A DNA stretch of 64,000 nucleotides from JBGTGG01 sp964398945 (GTDB taxonomy: Bacteria > Bacteroidota > Bacteroidia > Cytophagales > Cyclobacteriaceae). Shown here piece after piece: positions 1-8,401 of the stretch. The notes under the pieces were generated by a model. The model ran no database searches. It was not told the DNA's origin and saw only the letters and a program-made list of their open reading frames with translations. The stretch covers positions 62,001-126,000 of the forward strand of contig CAYNOT010000015.1 in NCBI GenBank assembly GCA_964398945.1, read 5' to 3'. Positions within the stretch are counted from its first letter, which is position 1. Each line of letters begins with the position of its first letter. The translations under genes and the position numbers were made by a program.

Positions 1-55
1 CACATCGGAAATCCACATCCAATACTTTTCCTTTGTATTCGATTGGTATCTGCAT
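1..55 (-). CDS. 5' end of an unidentified gene (cut by window edge)
   Basis: An ATG at 55-53 on the minus strand opens a frame that stays open to the window edge and reads MQIPIEYKGKVLDVDF. A purine-rich AGGAG lies about a dozen bases upstream (minus strand, near 69-73), so this is a plausible start. Only about 18 residues are visible, too few to name a family. It runs in the same direction as the SRPBCC gene behind it. Confidence 0.45.
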   Translation of the reverse strand, partial: MQIPIEYKGKVLDVDFRC

Positions 56-89
56 CTCTGTGTAAAAACTCCTCTTTCAAATTTTTCTT

Positions 90-152
90 TAACCACATAG
101 AGACATGGGTTTTAGCGCAAACCAAAGACACACTATTGTTTCTATGTGGTTA
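90..152. repeat. 12-bp perfect inverted repeat, 39-nt loop
   Basis: TAACCACATAGA at 90-101 is matched by its reverse complement TCTATGTGGTTA at 141-152. It sits directly after the stop codon of the SRPBCC gene and before the next gene on the same strand. The loop is long for an intrinsic terminator and there is no strong T-tract. It may be a dispersed palindromic element or a weak terminator. Confidence 0.6.
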
Positions 153-153
153 T

Positions 154-1020
154 TTATTCACAAATCTCTTTTAATTTTTTGAGCGCATTTGGCCAGGTTT
201 CTTCAAAATAACTCTTGTGTTCAGGGACTATGTCAATTTCAACTTCAACGTGTGTTGCCCCGTTTTTTTTCGTGAATGAATAATTCTCGTGACAACCTGC
301 CCACGCTTCAACACGCGCACCCGTTGTGATTTCTTCTTCCCCATGTACTTCCCCATAATGTTCAATGGAAACAAACGTGTTGGGAATGTTTTCTTTAATA
401 CGGCTTACCATCCCCCCGGTATTTCCATCTTTGTCTGTTCCAAGAAAAAGTATTTTTGATCCTTTTTCCCATGACCCTTCATAGTAGGAGGTAGGATTGA
501 ATATTTCCGTCCATTGTTTATATTGATCCTGGTCCAACATAGTGGAGTAGACTTTTTCAGGCGATGCATTGATGGTTATTTCATACTTTGTTTTTTCAAA
601 CGTTCCGAATGCTTCTACATATTTTTTAAAGTTGTTGAGAATGGCGTGCCATCCATCGCGTTGCATTTCAACAGGGTTTTCAGTTTCAGCATCAAACGTT
701 GATACCACTTTAGTTGTGTTGCCTTCTTTTGTGAAATGCGTATCAACAGCCCTGCCATCGCTCATGGTATACGCGATTTGTTTGTGCTTTTCCACAACAT
801 CATAGATGCCTTCAAAGTCAAACCCAAAACTTCCGTCTTTTGCTTCCATGCGCGAAGAAAATTTTCCGCCTGGTTTTAAATCATTTTCAGATTTTGTTGT
901 ATGCCACTCGTCTGAGGCGGCATTCCATTTCACAATGTGTTCGGGGTCTGTCCAGATTTTCCAAACCTTTTCAATGTCAGCGTTGATTGTCGCTTCAATG
1001 GTGATTTTTGCAGGTTCCAT
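154..1020 (-). CDS. SRPBCC / AHSA1-like protein with two tandem domains
   Basis: Two consecutive START-like (AHSA1/SRPBCC) domains can be seen, about residues 3-140 and 145-288. Each opens with the family signature of an alternating beta strand followed by a helix: ITIEATINADIEKVWKIWTD in the first, YEITINASPEKVYSTM in the second. Such domains form hydrophobic ligand pockets; single-domain relatives are stress proteins or co-chaperone activators, and the ligand here is unknown. The frame is open for 27 more codons upstream, but the family starts at the ATG at 1020 (MEPAKITIEA), which I chose. The gene is divergent from a GlxA-type AraC regulator, a pairing that often means the regulator controls it; the 143-bp gap holds both promoters. 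The double-domain form is less common than the single-domain one. Confidence 0.85.
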   Translation of the reverse strand: MEPAKITIEATINADIEKVWKIWTDPEHIVKWNAASDEWHTTKSENDLKPGGKFSSRMEAKDGSFGFDFEGIYDVVEKHKQIAYTMSDGRAVDTHFTKEGNTTKVVSTFDAETENPVEMQRDGWHAILNNFKKYVEAFGTFEKTKYEITINASPEKVYSTMLDQDQYKQWTEIFNPTSYYEGSWEKGSKILFLGTDKDGNTGGMVSRIKENIPNTFVSIEHYGEVHGEEEITTGARVEAWAGCHENYSFTKKNGATHVEVEIDIVPEHKSYFEETWPNALKKLKEICE

Positions 1021-1163
1021 GATTATATATTTTGGTTGTTGTTCATTTACAATACAAATGTGGTCATACTTTTTTAATTGTTGGATGTGCGTTCGCGACA
1101 CTTCAGTGGGCTGATTATGACAAATTCATTTTGTAGCTTTACTGCTTCTTAAAGCGTTTAAAA

Positions 1164-2150
1164 ATGAAAAATGTATCGATCTTAATTCTGGAGACCGCTG
1201 TAATTGAAGCCATTGCGGACCCCCATTATATATTCAAAGCAGTGAATCAATTTCTTCAAGCCTCGGGAAAATCGCCATTGTTCAATGTGCAATTGGTAGG
1301 GCTTACCAAAGAAGTGAAATTGGAAGGTTCGCTTTATACGGTCCATCCCGATAAGTTATTGCATGAAGTCAAGAAAACGGATTTGATTTTTATCCCGGCC
1401 ATCAGTGGCAACATCGGGACAGCTTTAGAATTAAACCAGGGATTCATTCCGTGGATTGTTTCACAACATAATAAAGGAGCGGAAGTAGCTTCGCTTTGTA
1501 TCGGTGCATTTTTACTGGCGGCAACGGGTTTGTTAGATGGCAAGAAATGTTCAACACATTGGAATGCCGCCAATACTTTTCGCAATATGTTTCCGGAAGT
1601 GGAACTGGTGGACGGAAGTATCATTACCGAAGAGCATGGGATTTATTCCAGCGGAGGCGCGAATTCGTATTGGAGTTTGCTTTTGTATCTAGTGGAGAAA
1701 TATACCGATCGTGATACTGCTATTTTAGCATCGAAATATTTTGCTGTGGATATTGATCGCGATAGCCAGGCGGCATTCATGATGTTTGAAGGACAGAAGA
1801 ACCATGAAGATAAGGCGATCTTAAAAGCTCAAGTTTTCATAGAGGAAAATTATTCAGACAAACTTTCGATCGCGGAGTTGGCCGACCATGCCGCTGTTGG
1901 CAGAAGGAGTTTTGAACGCAGGTTTAAAAAGGCAACCAATAATACGGTTATCGAATATATCCAGCGGGTAAAAATAGAAGCAGCCAAACGGAGTTTTGAA
2001 AGCAGCCAAAAAAATATCAATGAAGTAATGTTTGATGTGGGCTATACGGACACCAAAGCATTCCGCACTGTGTTTAAAAAAGTAACAGGATTGACACCGA
2101 TTGAGTATCGGAATAAATACAACAAACAGGAAGCGGTTGGCCAGTTGTAA
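1164..2150 (+). CDS. GlxA-family transcriptional regulator (DJ-1/PfpI domain + AraC HTH)
   Basis: The protein has 328 residues. The N-terminal half (about 1-190) is a DJ-1/PfpI-like fold with the nucleophile-elbow region SLCIGAFLLAATGLLDGK, where the cysteine sits at the usual position. The C-terminal part (about 215-320) is an AraC double helix-turn-helix: SIAELADHAAVGRRSFERRF, then the second motif ending in TGLTPIEYRNKY. This arrangement defines GlxA-type regulators, which sense unknown small molecules through the amidase-like domain and bind DNA as activators. It is divergent from the SRPBCC gene, its most likely target. It starts at an ATG with no obvious Shine-Dalgarno sequence. The downstream region is full of hairpins. 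Confidence 0.9.
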   Translation: MKNVSILILETAVIEAIADPHYIFKAVNQFLQASGKSPLFNVQLVGLTKEVKLEGSLYTVHPDKLLHEVKKTDLIFIPAISGNIGTALELNQGFIPWIVSQHNKGAEVASLCIGAFLLAATGLLDGKKCSTHWNAANTFRNMFPEVELVDGSIITEEHGIYSSGGANSYWSLLLYLVEKYTDRDTAILASKYFAVDIDRDSQAAFMMFEGQKNHEDKAILKAQVFIEENYSDKLSIAELADHAAVGRRSFERRFKKATNNTVIEYIQRVKIEAAKRSFESSQKNINEVMFDVGYTDTKAFRTVFKKVTGLTPIEYRNKYNKQEAVGQL

Positions 2151-2187
2151 GCAGGTTTCAAATACTTGAAGGATTCATTTTCTCCAA

Positions 2188-2506
2188 ACATCCGGGTTTT
2201 ATTCCGGGTCTTGAACTTGTTCAAATTCTAGATGCCCCGATCCAAATCGGGGCATGGTGCTCCTTGGTGCAAATTCAAATTGCTTGATGAACTACATTCC
2301 AGTTGCTCTTCACCCCGGATTTATTCCGGGGTCTTTTGCTTGAGGACTTTATAATTTTAGATGCCGGAACAGGTCCGGCATGGTGCTTCGTGGTTAGTGT
2401 GCGAGGGTTTTTGAAATATCTATAATTTTCAAGGGCGCAAAATTCAAATTGCTTGATGAACTACATTCCAGTTGCTCTCCACCCCGGATTTATTCCGGGG
2501 TCTTTT
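2188..2506. repeat. Tandem hairpin-rich intergenic repeat (two units plus a partial)
   Basis: This fills the 354-bp gap between the AraC gene and the sulfotransferase; no gene is visible in it. Two 67-bp blocks at 2271-2337 and 2440-2506 differ at a single base. Each ends in an ACCCCGGA-TTTAT-TCCGGGGT hairpin (2312-2332 and 2481-2501). Each is preceded by a second hairpin: ATGCCCCGAT-CCAA-ATCGGGGCAT at 2232-2255 and ATGCCGGA-ACAGG-TCCGGCAT at 2361-2381, both followed by GGTGC. A degenerate third relative of the C-rich block is at about 2188-2212. The second block runs up to and includes the sulfotransferase stop codon (2505-2507). Confidence 0.85.
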
Positions 2507-3188
2507 AACCCGATTGTTTCCGGAGCAGTGAAAATAATTTTCGGGGTTTCACCTGAAGAAACTTCTGGATTTCCACACACTTTATTTCAGTGTGATTCTG
2601 AAGGTCTTCATAGCGGATGGTCAACAAGGGGTGATGTTGAAATATTTTTTCAATGTGGAGTTCATTTTGAAAGAGATTTTTTTTATAAACCTCCAATTCA
2701 TCCGGGTCTGTTTCTATTGATTGTAGTTTACTTGGTGGTTTTCCACTACTCCAAACCTGACTGGCTTCTGCATGTTTCAATGACTTGAATTGCGCTGTTT
2801 TATCTTCCCGGATTAAATGAAGGATACAAATGGTATTGTCATTTATAATTTCCTGAAATGGTTTTTTAAAAGGTCCGGCTGTCTCATATTCATAAAATAC
2901 TTTTAGCCCTACCGCTTCAATAGAGGAATGGTGTGGATGAAAAACGAATTCATGAACCGAAGGCGATTCTTTGTTTGGATTGCCTTCATGGTTTTCGCGC
3001 AGGATTTCCCCATACGAAAAGATTTGCGGATGCGAGTTCAGCAACGTGTGCAGCCAGGTAGAACCCGAACGCGCTGCGCATACGATCGCGAATTTTGTAA
3101 ACCGTTTTTCCTTTGCAGGAAAATGATTCAGCAATTGCTTTCGCTTGATGATAAGCCAGGTGCGGAGGTAGAGGAATTCATATGGCAT
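2505..3188 (-). CDS. Sulfotransferase family protein, possibly shortened at the C-terminus
   Basis: About 227 residues from ATG 3188. The 5'-phosphosulfate-binding loop of PAPS-dependent sulfotransferases is clear near the N-terminus: FAIVCAARSGSTWLHTLL. The later VxYEDL-type element appears as LLTIRYEDLQNHTE. Such enzymes transfer sulfate from PAPS to a carbohydrate, lipid or protein; the acceptor cannot be read here. An alternative TTG start at 3209 overlaps the TGA stop of the upstream gene and would couple translation. I preferred the ATG, which leaves a 17-nt gap. The protein ends about 20 residues after the YEDL-region helix, somewhat early for the family, and its stop codon lies at the edge of a repeated element. 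It is the last of a three-gene run after the transglutaminase pair. Confidence 0.75.
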   Translation of the reverse strand: MPYEFLYLRTWLIIKRKQLLNHFPAKEKRFTKFAIVCAARSGSTWLHTLLNSHPQIFSYGEILRENHEGNPNKESPSVHEFVFHPHHSSIEAVGLKVFYEYETAGPFKKPFQEIINDNTICILHLIREDKTAQFKSLKHAEASQVWSSGKPPSKLQSIETDPDELEVYKKNLFQNELHIEKIFQHHPLLTIRYEDLQNHTEIKCVEIQKFLQVKPRKLFSLLRKQSG

Positions 3189-3205
3189 GCTATCAGCGAA
3201 GGTAA

Positions 3206-5275
3206 TCAACCATTTTTCTTCAATAGGAGTTTAGCATTATAAAATTCAACTGCGGCATCCAAAAAAGAGAGGAGTTCCTTCCATTCCCCTACCGGGTAAT
3301 AGTTACTGTTGTAATATTTTTTAGCGATAATGGTTACTGTTTTGCCATCTGAAGCCGCAGTGGACTCAAATCCCCCAACTTCTGTAACGATCTTCTTATT
3401 AAAATTTTCCAATCCTTCCATGGAGTACCCTTCCGGGATGGTGATGGACATTTCATTTACAAATGAACGTGCATACGGCATATAAATATCGCGGGTTCTC
3501 GTTCTTTCCTCTTCCTTTATCTCCATTTGCTTTTCAATTAGTTTACCAATATCCACTATGAAATTGGGTCCCGCTTTTTTGGAAAGGCTTTCGATCGTTA
3601 ATTCATCTTCGTATTCCGTGTTGGGAGAGCTATCCCACATACCAATACTTATTAACGACAACTTTTTGTATTCAGCAATTTTAATATCCGTTTCGTCTTC
3701 AATCGCTGCCTTTACGCGCTTTTCACGATCATTATAATCCTGGACCTTGCGTTGTTCAAACTTTGTCTTCTCCTTGTTGTAATCCTTGATGAGTCCACGA
3801 AAAAGGCTTGACTTTGCAACCAGGTATTTTTGTTGGTCGTACTCTTTTAAGTAATCATAATCCGTAACCACTAAATATTGGTGATAATCTTTGTTGTGTC
3901 CACTTGCAGAAACAGATCGCGCTATCTCTAATTTTGTTTTATCATCACCATTAAAATCAATTTTGAATTTAATGGTTGTTGAATTTTGCTCTTTTGTTGT
4001 GACGGGGAATTTATTGTCTTTTTGTACCGGACGGGATATGGCCCCTGTTCCTTCCAGTGTGTACGAAATTTCATTTGGTAATGTAAACGGATATGGTCGT
4101 GGCAAATAAATGGGCGGTGTTGTGTTCACCTTCATTACAAATTCACATGAACTCAAATTCACTTGTTCTTCAAAAGGGCCCATGATACGAATAGGGGCCA
4201 ACATCAATTCAGAGGAAATTTTATTCTTGCTAAGGTATTTTTCGGCTACCAGAAAGAAATCATTGGGTGCATACCCATTTTGTACCGGGTTGCCTTGTTT
4301 GATCCCAAAGTATGCCTCTTTGTAAATTGGGTTTCGCAACAGGTAATAAAGCTCATGGACAATTTTCTTCTGATCATTTTCTTTTTTGAAATTCTCATTG
4401 AAGAAATCGAATATATAACCAACATTGGAAGGGTTGTAGCTCCACATGTTCATGAGTTTTTCTGCATCCATTTTTGCATTGGCATGCCCCATGTTGTCGC
4501 TGATTTTATAACGATAATGTGGAGCGCTTAAATACGGTGCATCCCAGTGAATGCTTGAGGCCTTTTCACGCATCTCATCGATCAGGGTGTATGTTTTCGC
4601 GTTATCGCTTTCGGTTTTCACAAACTCGTTTTCGGCATTATAGAGATAGCCGTAAAAGTTTATTTTCTTGTGGACTGTAAAACTTATTCTTTGATAGACA
4701 ATGGGGAATTTAGATTCCAACAAATCTTCACCGCCATGTTTGGGAATGCCCAGCGATTCATCTTGTATGGCAATGAAATAATCAACAATATCTCCTGTTT
4801 CCAGGTTTGGAATGGGAATTTTTAAATCTTTCGAACTGCCATCATCTGTTTTTACCGCTTCCTTTAAATCAACAATTTTCTCTGTCCCATCTGCTTTCAC
4901 CACCTTCACCCCATACACAAGAAAAGCACGCGGCTTGCCAAACATGTTCGTCTTTACGGTTTTATCATTAAATGAAAGTTCAGAGTACTCCTGAACAGCA
5001 GCCTTATCCAATAGCTTGATCCGATAATGTATTTTAAATTTCTCGGTGTTCGTTTGTCCATTTATTTTATTATTGAGATCCACACTGTACGCTGTGCTAT
5101 ACGCTAAAAAGACTGCGGATTCATTTTTCCATTTCTCAGGCACTTCGGTAACCTTATACTGAGGGGGTGCTTGTTCCCAAAATTCTGCTTGTAATTTCTT
5201 TTCTAAATCTTTTTGAGCAAAAGCAGGTGATGTGGCCAACAGGGCAACACTAATGATGAAAAAAGTATACTTCAT
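3206..5275 (-). CDS. DUF3857 protein with a degenerate transglutaminase domain
   Basis: The protein has 689 residues and a clear signal peptide (MKYTFFIISVALLATSPAFA), so it is periplasmic or on the cell surface. Its domain order follows its upstream neighbour: an N-terminal DUF3857-like beta domain (about 50-260), a transglutaminase-like region (about 300-420) and a C-terminal beta domain. The transglutaminase core has lost its active site. Where the neighbour has RYGDCKGMANLAKEML this protein has NGYAPNDFFLVAEKYL, and where the neighbour has NNHMICTVFL it has NLSSCEFVMKV. The catalytic Cys and His are therefore absent, so this is probably a non-enzymatic partner or binding protein. It follows the active paralog by only 5 nt, so they are almost certainly co-transcribed. 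Function unknown. Confidence 0.8.
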   Translation of the reverse strand: MKYTFFIISVALLATSPAFAQKDLEKKLQAEFWEQAPPQYKVTEVPEKWKNESAVFLAYSTAYSVDLNNKINGQTNTEKFKIHYRIKLLDKAAVQEYSELSFNDKTVKTNMFGKPRAFLVYGVKVVKADGTEKIVDLKEAVKTDDGSSKDLKIPIPNLETGDIVDYFIAIQDESLGIPKHGGEDLLESKFPIVYQRISFTVHKKINFYGYLYNAENEFVKTESDNAKTYTLIDEMREKASSIHWDAPYLSAPHYRYKISDNMGHANAKMDAEKLMNMWSYNPSNVGYIFDFFNENFKKENDQKKIVHELYYLLRNPIYKEAYFGIKQGNPVQNGYAPNDFFLVAEKYLSKNKISSELMLAPIRIMGPFEEQVNLSSCEFVMKVNTTPPIYLPRPYPFTLPNEISYTLEGTGAISRPVQKDNKFPVTTKEQNSTTIKFKIDFNGDDKTKLEIARSVSASGHNKDYHQYLVVTDYDYLKEYDQQKYLVAKSSLFRGLIKDYNKEKTKFEQRKVQDYNDREKRVKAAIEDETDIKIAEYKKLSLISIGMWDSSPNTEYEDELTIESLSKKAGPNFIVDIGKLIEKQMEIKEEERTRTRDIYMPYARSFVNEMSITIPEGYSMEGLENFNKKIVTEVGGFESTAASDGKTVTIIAKKYYNSNYYPVGEWKELLSFLDAAVEFYNAKLLLKKNG

Positions 5276-5280
5276 TTGAA

Positions 5281-7170
5281 TTATTTTTTTAGTATGATTT
5301 GGTTTTCGTATGCAGCGGCCAATTTTTTAATGGCTGCATTCCAGGTGTTGAATGATTGTTTGGGAATTATCCCGTCAGAAACAGATAGTTCTTTTGTGTA
5401 GAGAATCCTGTCATCCGACACCTTGTATTCAATAGTGAAAGCGAAATTTTGTTCTTCAATTGATAAGTTCTCAGGGAGGTAGGATACCGTATATCCTTTC
5501 GGGATAATTAATTCAACCAAAGTTTTTTTATTCACTTTTGTTCCAAAATCCAAATCACCCTGACGTGTTTCTTTTATTTCCAGATTCTTATAAAACTTTA
5601 GCGGATCGATGTCCACATACACCTCATCATTGAAAGCGCTTACTGCCCCCGAGAAAACGAGATCACAAGCAATCGATAAATCCCCATTTCGCTTTTGTAA
5701 ATCCGGCAATTGCAGATTTGTGGATTTCATATTTGAATTACCATTCCCAAGAAAACCCGTTAGAAATTCTTGTTGCTTGTCGGTTTTTGTATAATGATAA
5801 TAATATAAAAAGTCTTTCTTTGACTCTCCCTTGAGGTTGATATTGTAGCTTCCTTCCAAATTTTCCCCATTGATGGTGGCTGTTAATTTTCGGAAATCCG
5901 AATGGTGTGTTATATCGGTGTTGGCAATTTTTTGTGCAATAAATTTTTTGCCATCTTCAATCATCACAGGACGATCCTGTATCCTTTCAGCATTTTCCCC
6001 AAAGGGGATATACTTTTCCGTGGGGTCCAGAAAATAACTTTCCCCATTTAGGAAAACCGTGCAGATCATGTGGTTATTGATTCCCAACGATGGAATGGAG
6101 TGATCATACATGATACGTTTTGTTCCGATCCATGTTAAACGTGCATCGAAGCCGGCAGTCTTCAGCATCTCTTTTGCGAGGTTGGCCATCCCCTTGCAAT
6201 CCCCATAACGCTTTTCAAATACCGACTGCGCTTCATCTGGCTTGAATGCCGCAAGGCCATCCTCAAACGCGATGTAGCGTATGTTATCCTGAATCCAATA
6301 GTAGATTGCTTCAATTTTTTCCTGATCTGTTTTTTTACCTGCAATAAGTTGCTCCACCATCGATTGATAGACGGCAGCATTAGGTGTAAGTTTTTCTGTC
6401 AGGCTGCTATACCAGGAATATAAATCTTGTGGGGAAGATAGGATGTTGATGGTTTTCCCGCTTACCTCCGATGACTTCACCAACACCAACACATGCGGGC
6501 GGTTATATTGTATTCCACGATCCATGTTTTCTGACTTCATGCCCGGAAGATCTTTCGCGGTATACGTTAAAATTTTATTCGCCCCATCAATTCTTTCCGT
6601 TTTTGTGATTTGAAATTCAGCAAAATTAAACTCCAGGATATCTGCTTCAATTCCTTTCGGGATGGAAATGCTGATCGATTTTTCTATCTGCGGAAATTTA
6701 TCCTGAAAATAAATGGATGTCAGGTATTTTGCATCATTTATTTTTTTGATGCTATTGATCTTCCAGCGTTCACCAATTTCTTTAAGCTTCAGTTTATGCA
6801 GGCAGAATTTACTATCATCAAAGAATAATCCTTCGCTGGTATAAGTACCGCAAATTTTTGCGCTTTCCGGTGCTTTTTGTCCAAGGCTACTGGAGGCATA
6901 GAATTTATCAATTTGTGAATTGCTGTCAAATACTTCAGATTCTATGATTTCCTGATTGTAACGAAGGGAGAGCAGTTCTTCAGACCGACTAATAACAACA
7001 CGGGCGCCATTACTATTGTCTTTTAATAATTCGATTGAGAGATTGGAGTGTAAGATAACCGCTTCATCGTCAATGTATTTTTGCTGGAGATCTTTTGCGT
7101 TGTGTGTGGACTGTTGGCCACTGGCAAAAAAGGACACAAGGCTCAGGAGATAAATCAATAACTTCTTCAT
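5281..7170 (-). CDS. Transglutaminase-domain protein with DUF3857 (intact Cys-His-Asp)
   Basis: About 629 residues from the ATG at 7170, which is followed directly by the signal peptide KKLLIYLLSLVSFFASGQ; the open frame continues 10 codons upstream without homology. An N-terminal DUF3857-like region (about 40-240) is followed by a transglutaminase-like core with all three catalytic residues: Cys325 in RYGDCKGMANL, His367 in NNHMICTVFL and Asp382 in YFLDPTEKY. The C-terminal third is a beta-rich DUF3858-like domain. Bacterial members of this group are secreted and are thought to act as peptidases or crosslinking enzymes on unknown substrates. It heads a tight run with a catalytically dead paralog and a sulfotransferase. 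The gap upstream (7171-7397) shows nothing beyond AT-rich sequence. Confidence 0.87.
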   Translation of the reverse strand: MKKLLIYLLSLVSFFASGQQSTHNAKDLQQKYIDDEAVILHSNLSIELLKDNSNGARVVISRSEELLSLRYNQEIIESEVFDSNSQIDKFYASSSLGQKAPESAKICGTYTSEGLFFDDSKFCLHKLKLKEIGERWKINSIKKINDAKYLTSIYFQDKFPQIEKSISISIPKGIEADILEFNFAEFQITKTERIDGANKILTYTAKDLPGMKSENMDRGIQYNRPHVLVLVKSSEVSGKTINILSSPQDLYSWYSSLTEKLTPNAAVYQSMVEQLIAGKKTDQEKIEAIYYWIQDNIRYIAFEDGLAAFKPDEAQSVFEKRYGDCKGMANLAKEMLKTAGFDARLTWIGTKRIMYDHSIPSLGINNHMICTVFLNGESYFLDPTEKYIPFGENAERIQDRPVMIEDGKKFIAQKIANTDITHHSDFRKLTATINGENLEGSYNINLKGESKKDFLYYYHYTKTDKQQEFLTGFLGNGNSNMKSTNLQLPDLQKRNGDLSIACDLVFSGAVSAFNDEVYVDIDPLKFYKNLEIKETRQGDLDFGTKVNKKTLVELIIPKGYTVSYLPENLSIEEQNFAFTIEYKVSDDRILYTKELSVSDGIIPKQSFNTWNAAIKKLAAAYENQIILKK

Positions 7171-7397
7171 AATAACTGGGCAACGGTAAGGTTTAGGCAA
7201 TACCCAATTTGCAAATATAGGAGAAGCGGGTAATTCCTGGACATAGTTTCCTGGGCAGAAATTATCGATAAACTGTATTTTTATTACATGATTGAAATAT
7301 TCTGGATTTGCGGCTGGCGTTGAGGTTAAACTATTTTGAAGTGCTGGACACTTCTATTCCGGGCTTTTTTAAAACCAGATCAGAAATATCATATTTC

Positions 7398-7526
7398 TCA
7401 TAATTCAATTTTATCCCCATGACTAACCGTATCCCCAGCTTGTGGTAGTTGTCTTTGTATTATATTCTCTTTCTTATTGTTGTCACTTACATTGTATAAT
7501 TCAATTATTTTAAGATTTAGGGGCAA
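7398..7526 (-). pseudogene. Out-of-frame remainder of the third PASTA domain
   Basis: In the -1 frame relative to the PASTA gene, reading from 7526, there are 42 codons before a TGA at 7400-7398. They include LYNVSDNNKKENIIQRQLPQ followed by AGDTVSHGDKIEL. This is the typical second half of a PASTA domain (Q-x-P-x-A-G-x-x-V-x-x-G-x-x-I). It joins smoothly to the third PASTA start at the end of the upstream frame (FPMPDFQEMELYEVETLA) if one base is added in CATTG near 7524-7528. The simplest reading is a 1-nt deletion, or a sequencing error, in a three-PASTA gene. Confidence 0.75.
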
Positions 7527-8122
7527 TGGGCAAGGGTCTCAACCTCGTACAGTTCCATTTCTTGAAAGTCGGGCATGGGAAAATTTTCACTCGGACTTCC
7601 AACTACAAGGTCTATGATGGATCCTTTAGAAATTTTTTGCCCTGAATGAATTGTGATCCCGTTTATTCTTGATTCTAGCACTGCATTGCGGGCTATGTCT
7701 GGTTTGTAGTGAATAGCTCCTAATCTTAAGTCAAGGGCCTTTAACTGTCGCTGAGCGAAATCAAAGCTGGTTCCGTTCAAATCAGGAAATAAAACTGTTG
7801 GAGGATTGAGTGCATTTAAAACAATATTGATTTTTCTATTGATCTTTACTTTCGATTCAGGCCGTGGATACTGTTCCAATACAGCTAGTGGTGCCATCTC
7901 TAAATTATAAGCTGTGTCGCTAATTACAAAGGACAAATCTTTTGAATCCAGAAATCCTATAGCTTCATTTAAACTCATTCCTCTTACATCCGGAACTGTA
8001 ATTACTCTGTCTTTATTTGTCAAGTTTGGAAGTAGTTCATAGAAAAAACCAAATGATAGTAGTCCAATAAATACAGCTATTAGAACAATGCTGGTTAAAA
8101 GTTTCTTTAAGGTCATTTTCAT
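7517..8122 (-). CDS. PASTA-domain membrane protein, third domain cut by a frameshift
   Basis: 201 residues as read. Residues 7-28 are one transmembrane segment, followed by a short linker and PASTA domains at about 42-110 (VPDVRGMSLNEAIGFLDSK) and 112-178 (FPDLNGTSFDFAQRQLKALD). A third begins at about 183 and stops after 18 residues. PASTA domains bind muropeptides or beta-lactams in Gram-positive kinases and penicillin-binding proteins. In Bacteroidota, free-standing anchored PASTA proteins are common and are presumed to work in peptidoglycan metabolism. The missing half of domain three is found in the next frame just downstream (see the entry at 7398-7526). The gene stands alone, separated from the efflux operon by a strong terminator. 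Confidence 0.8.
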   Translation of the reverse strand: MKMTLKKLLTSIVLIAVFIGLLSFGFFYELLPNLTNKDRVITVPDVRGMSLNEAIGFLDSKDLSFVISDTAYNLEMAPLAVLEQYPRPESKVKINRKINIVLNALNPPTVLFPDLNGTSFDFAQRQLKALDLRLGAIHYKPDIARNAVLESRINGITIHSGQKISKGSIIDLVVGSPSENFPMPDFQEMELYEVETLAHCP

Positions 8123-8244
8123 TACGTATAAAACTCACCAGGGGATAAAGCTATCCTATAAATTTGCTGGTCAATCATAACCAAAGATACCACTCGGAGA
8201 CTAATATCCCATGTTGCTCGTAATTTTACTATCAATGACAGCAC

Positions 8245-8283
8245 AAAAAAACGCTGCCGGTTATTAACCGGCAGCGTTTTTTA
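8245..8283. terminator. Bidirectional intrinsic terminator
   Basis: CGCTGCCGGTTA at 8252-8263 pairs with TAACCGGCAGCG at 8265-8276, flanked by a run of A on the left and a run of T on the right. The GC-rich stem with T-tracts on both strands fits an intrinsic terminator. On the minus strand it ends the efflux operon about 120 nt after the permease stop codon. Confidence 0.9.
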
Positions 8284-8401
8284 CATGTGCATTACTGATC
8301 AATTATCAAGCGCTCTATATTTTCCTTTCATAATTACTTCTGCGGATAAAAGGCTGGTTTCTGACAACCAAACGAAAAACCGTGACTTTGAAATAAACAG
8401 G

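Noticed and set aside
2453..2788. 111-codon plus-strand open frame over the repeat and the sulfotransferase end
   Set aside because: It starts inside the repeat and runs antisense to the sulfotransferase.
7350..7475. Second open frame in the -2 phase reading NYHKLGIRLVMGIKLNYEKY
   Set aside because: It overlaps the better-supported out-of-frame PASTA remainder, has no start of its own in context and no recognisable family.
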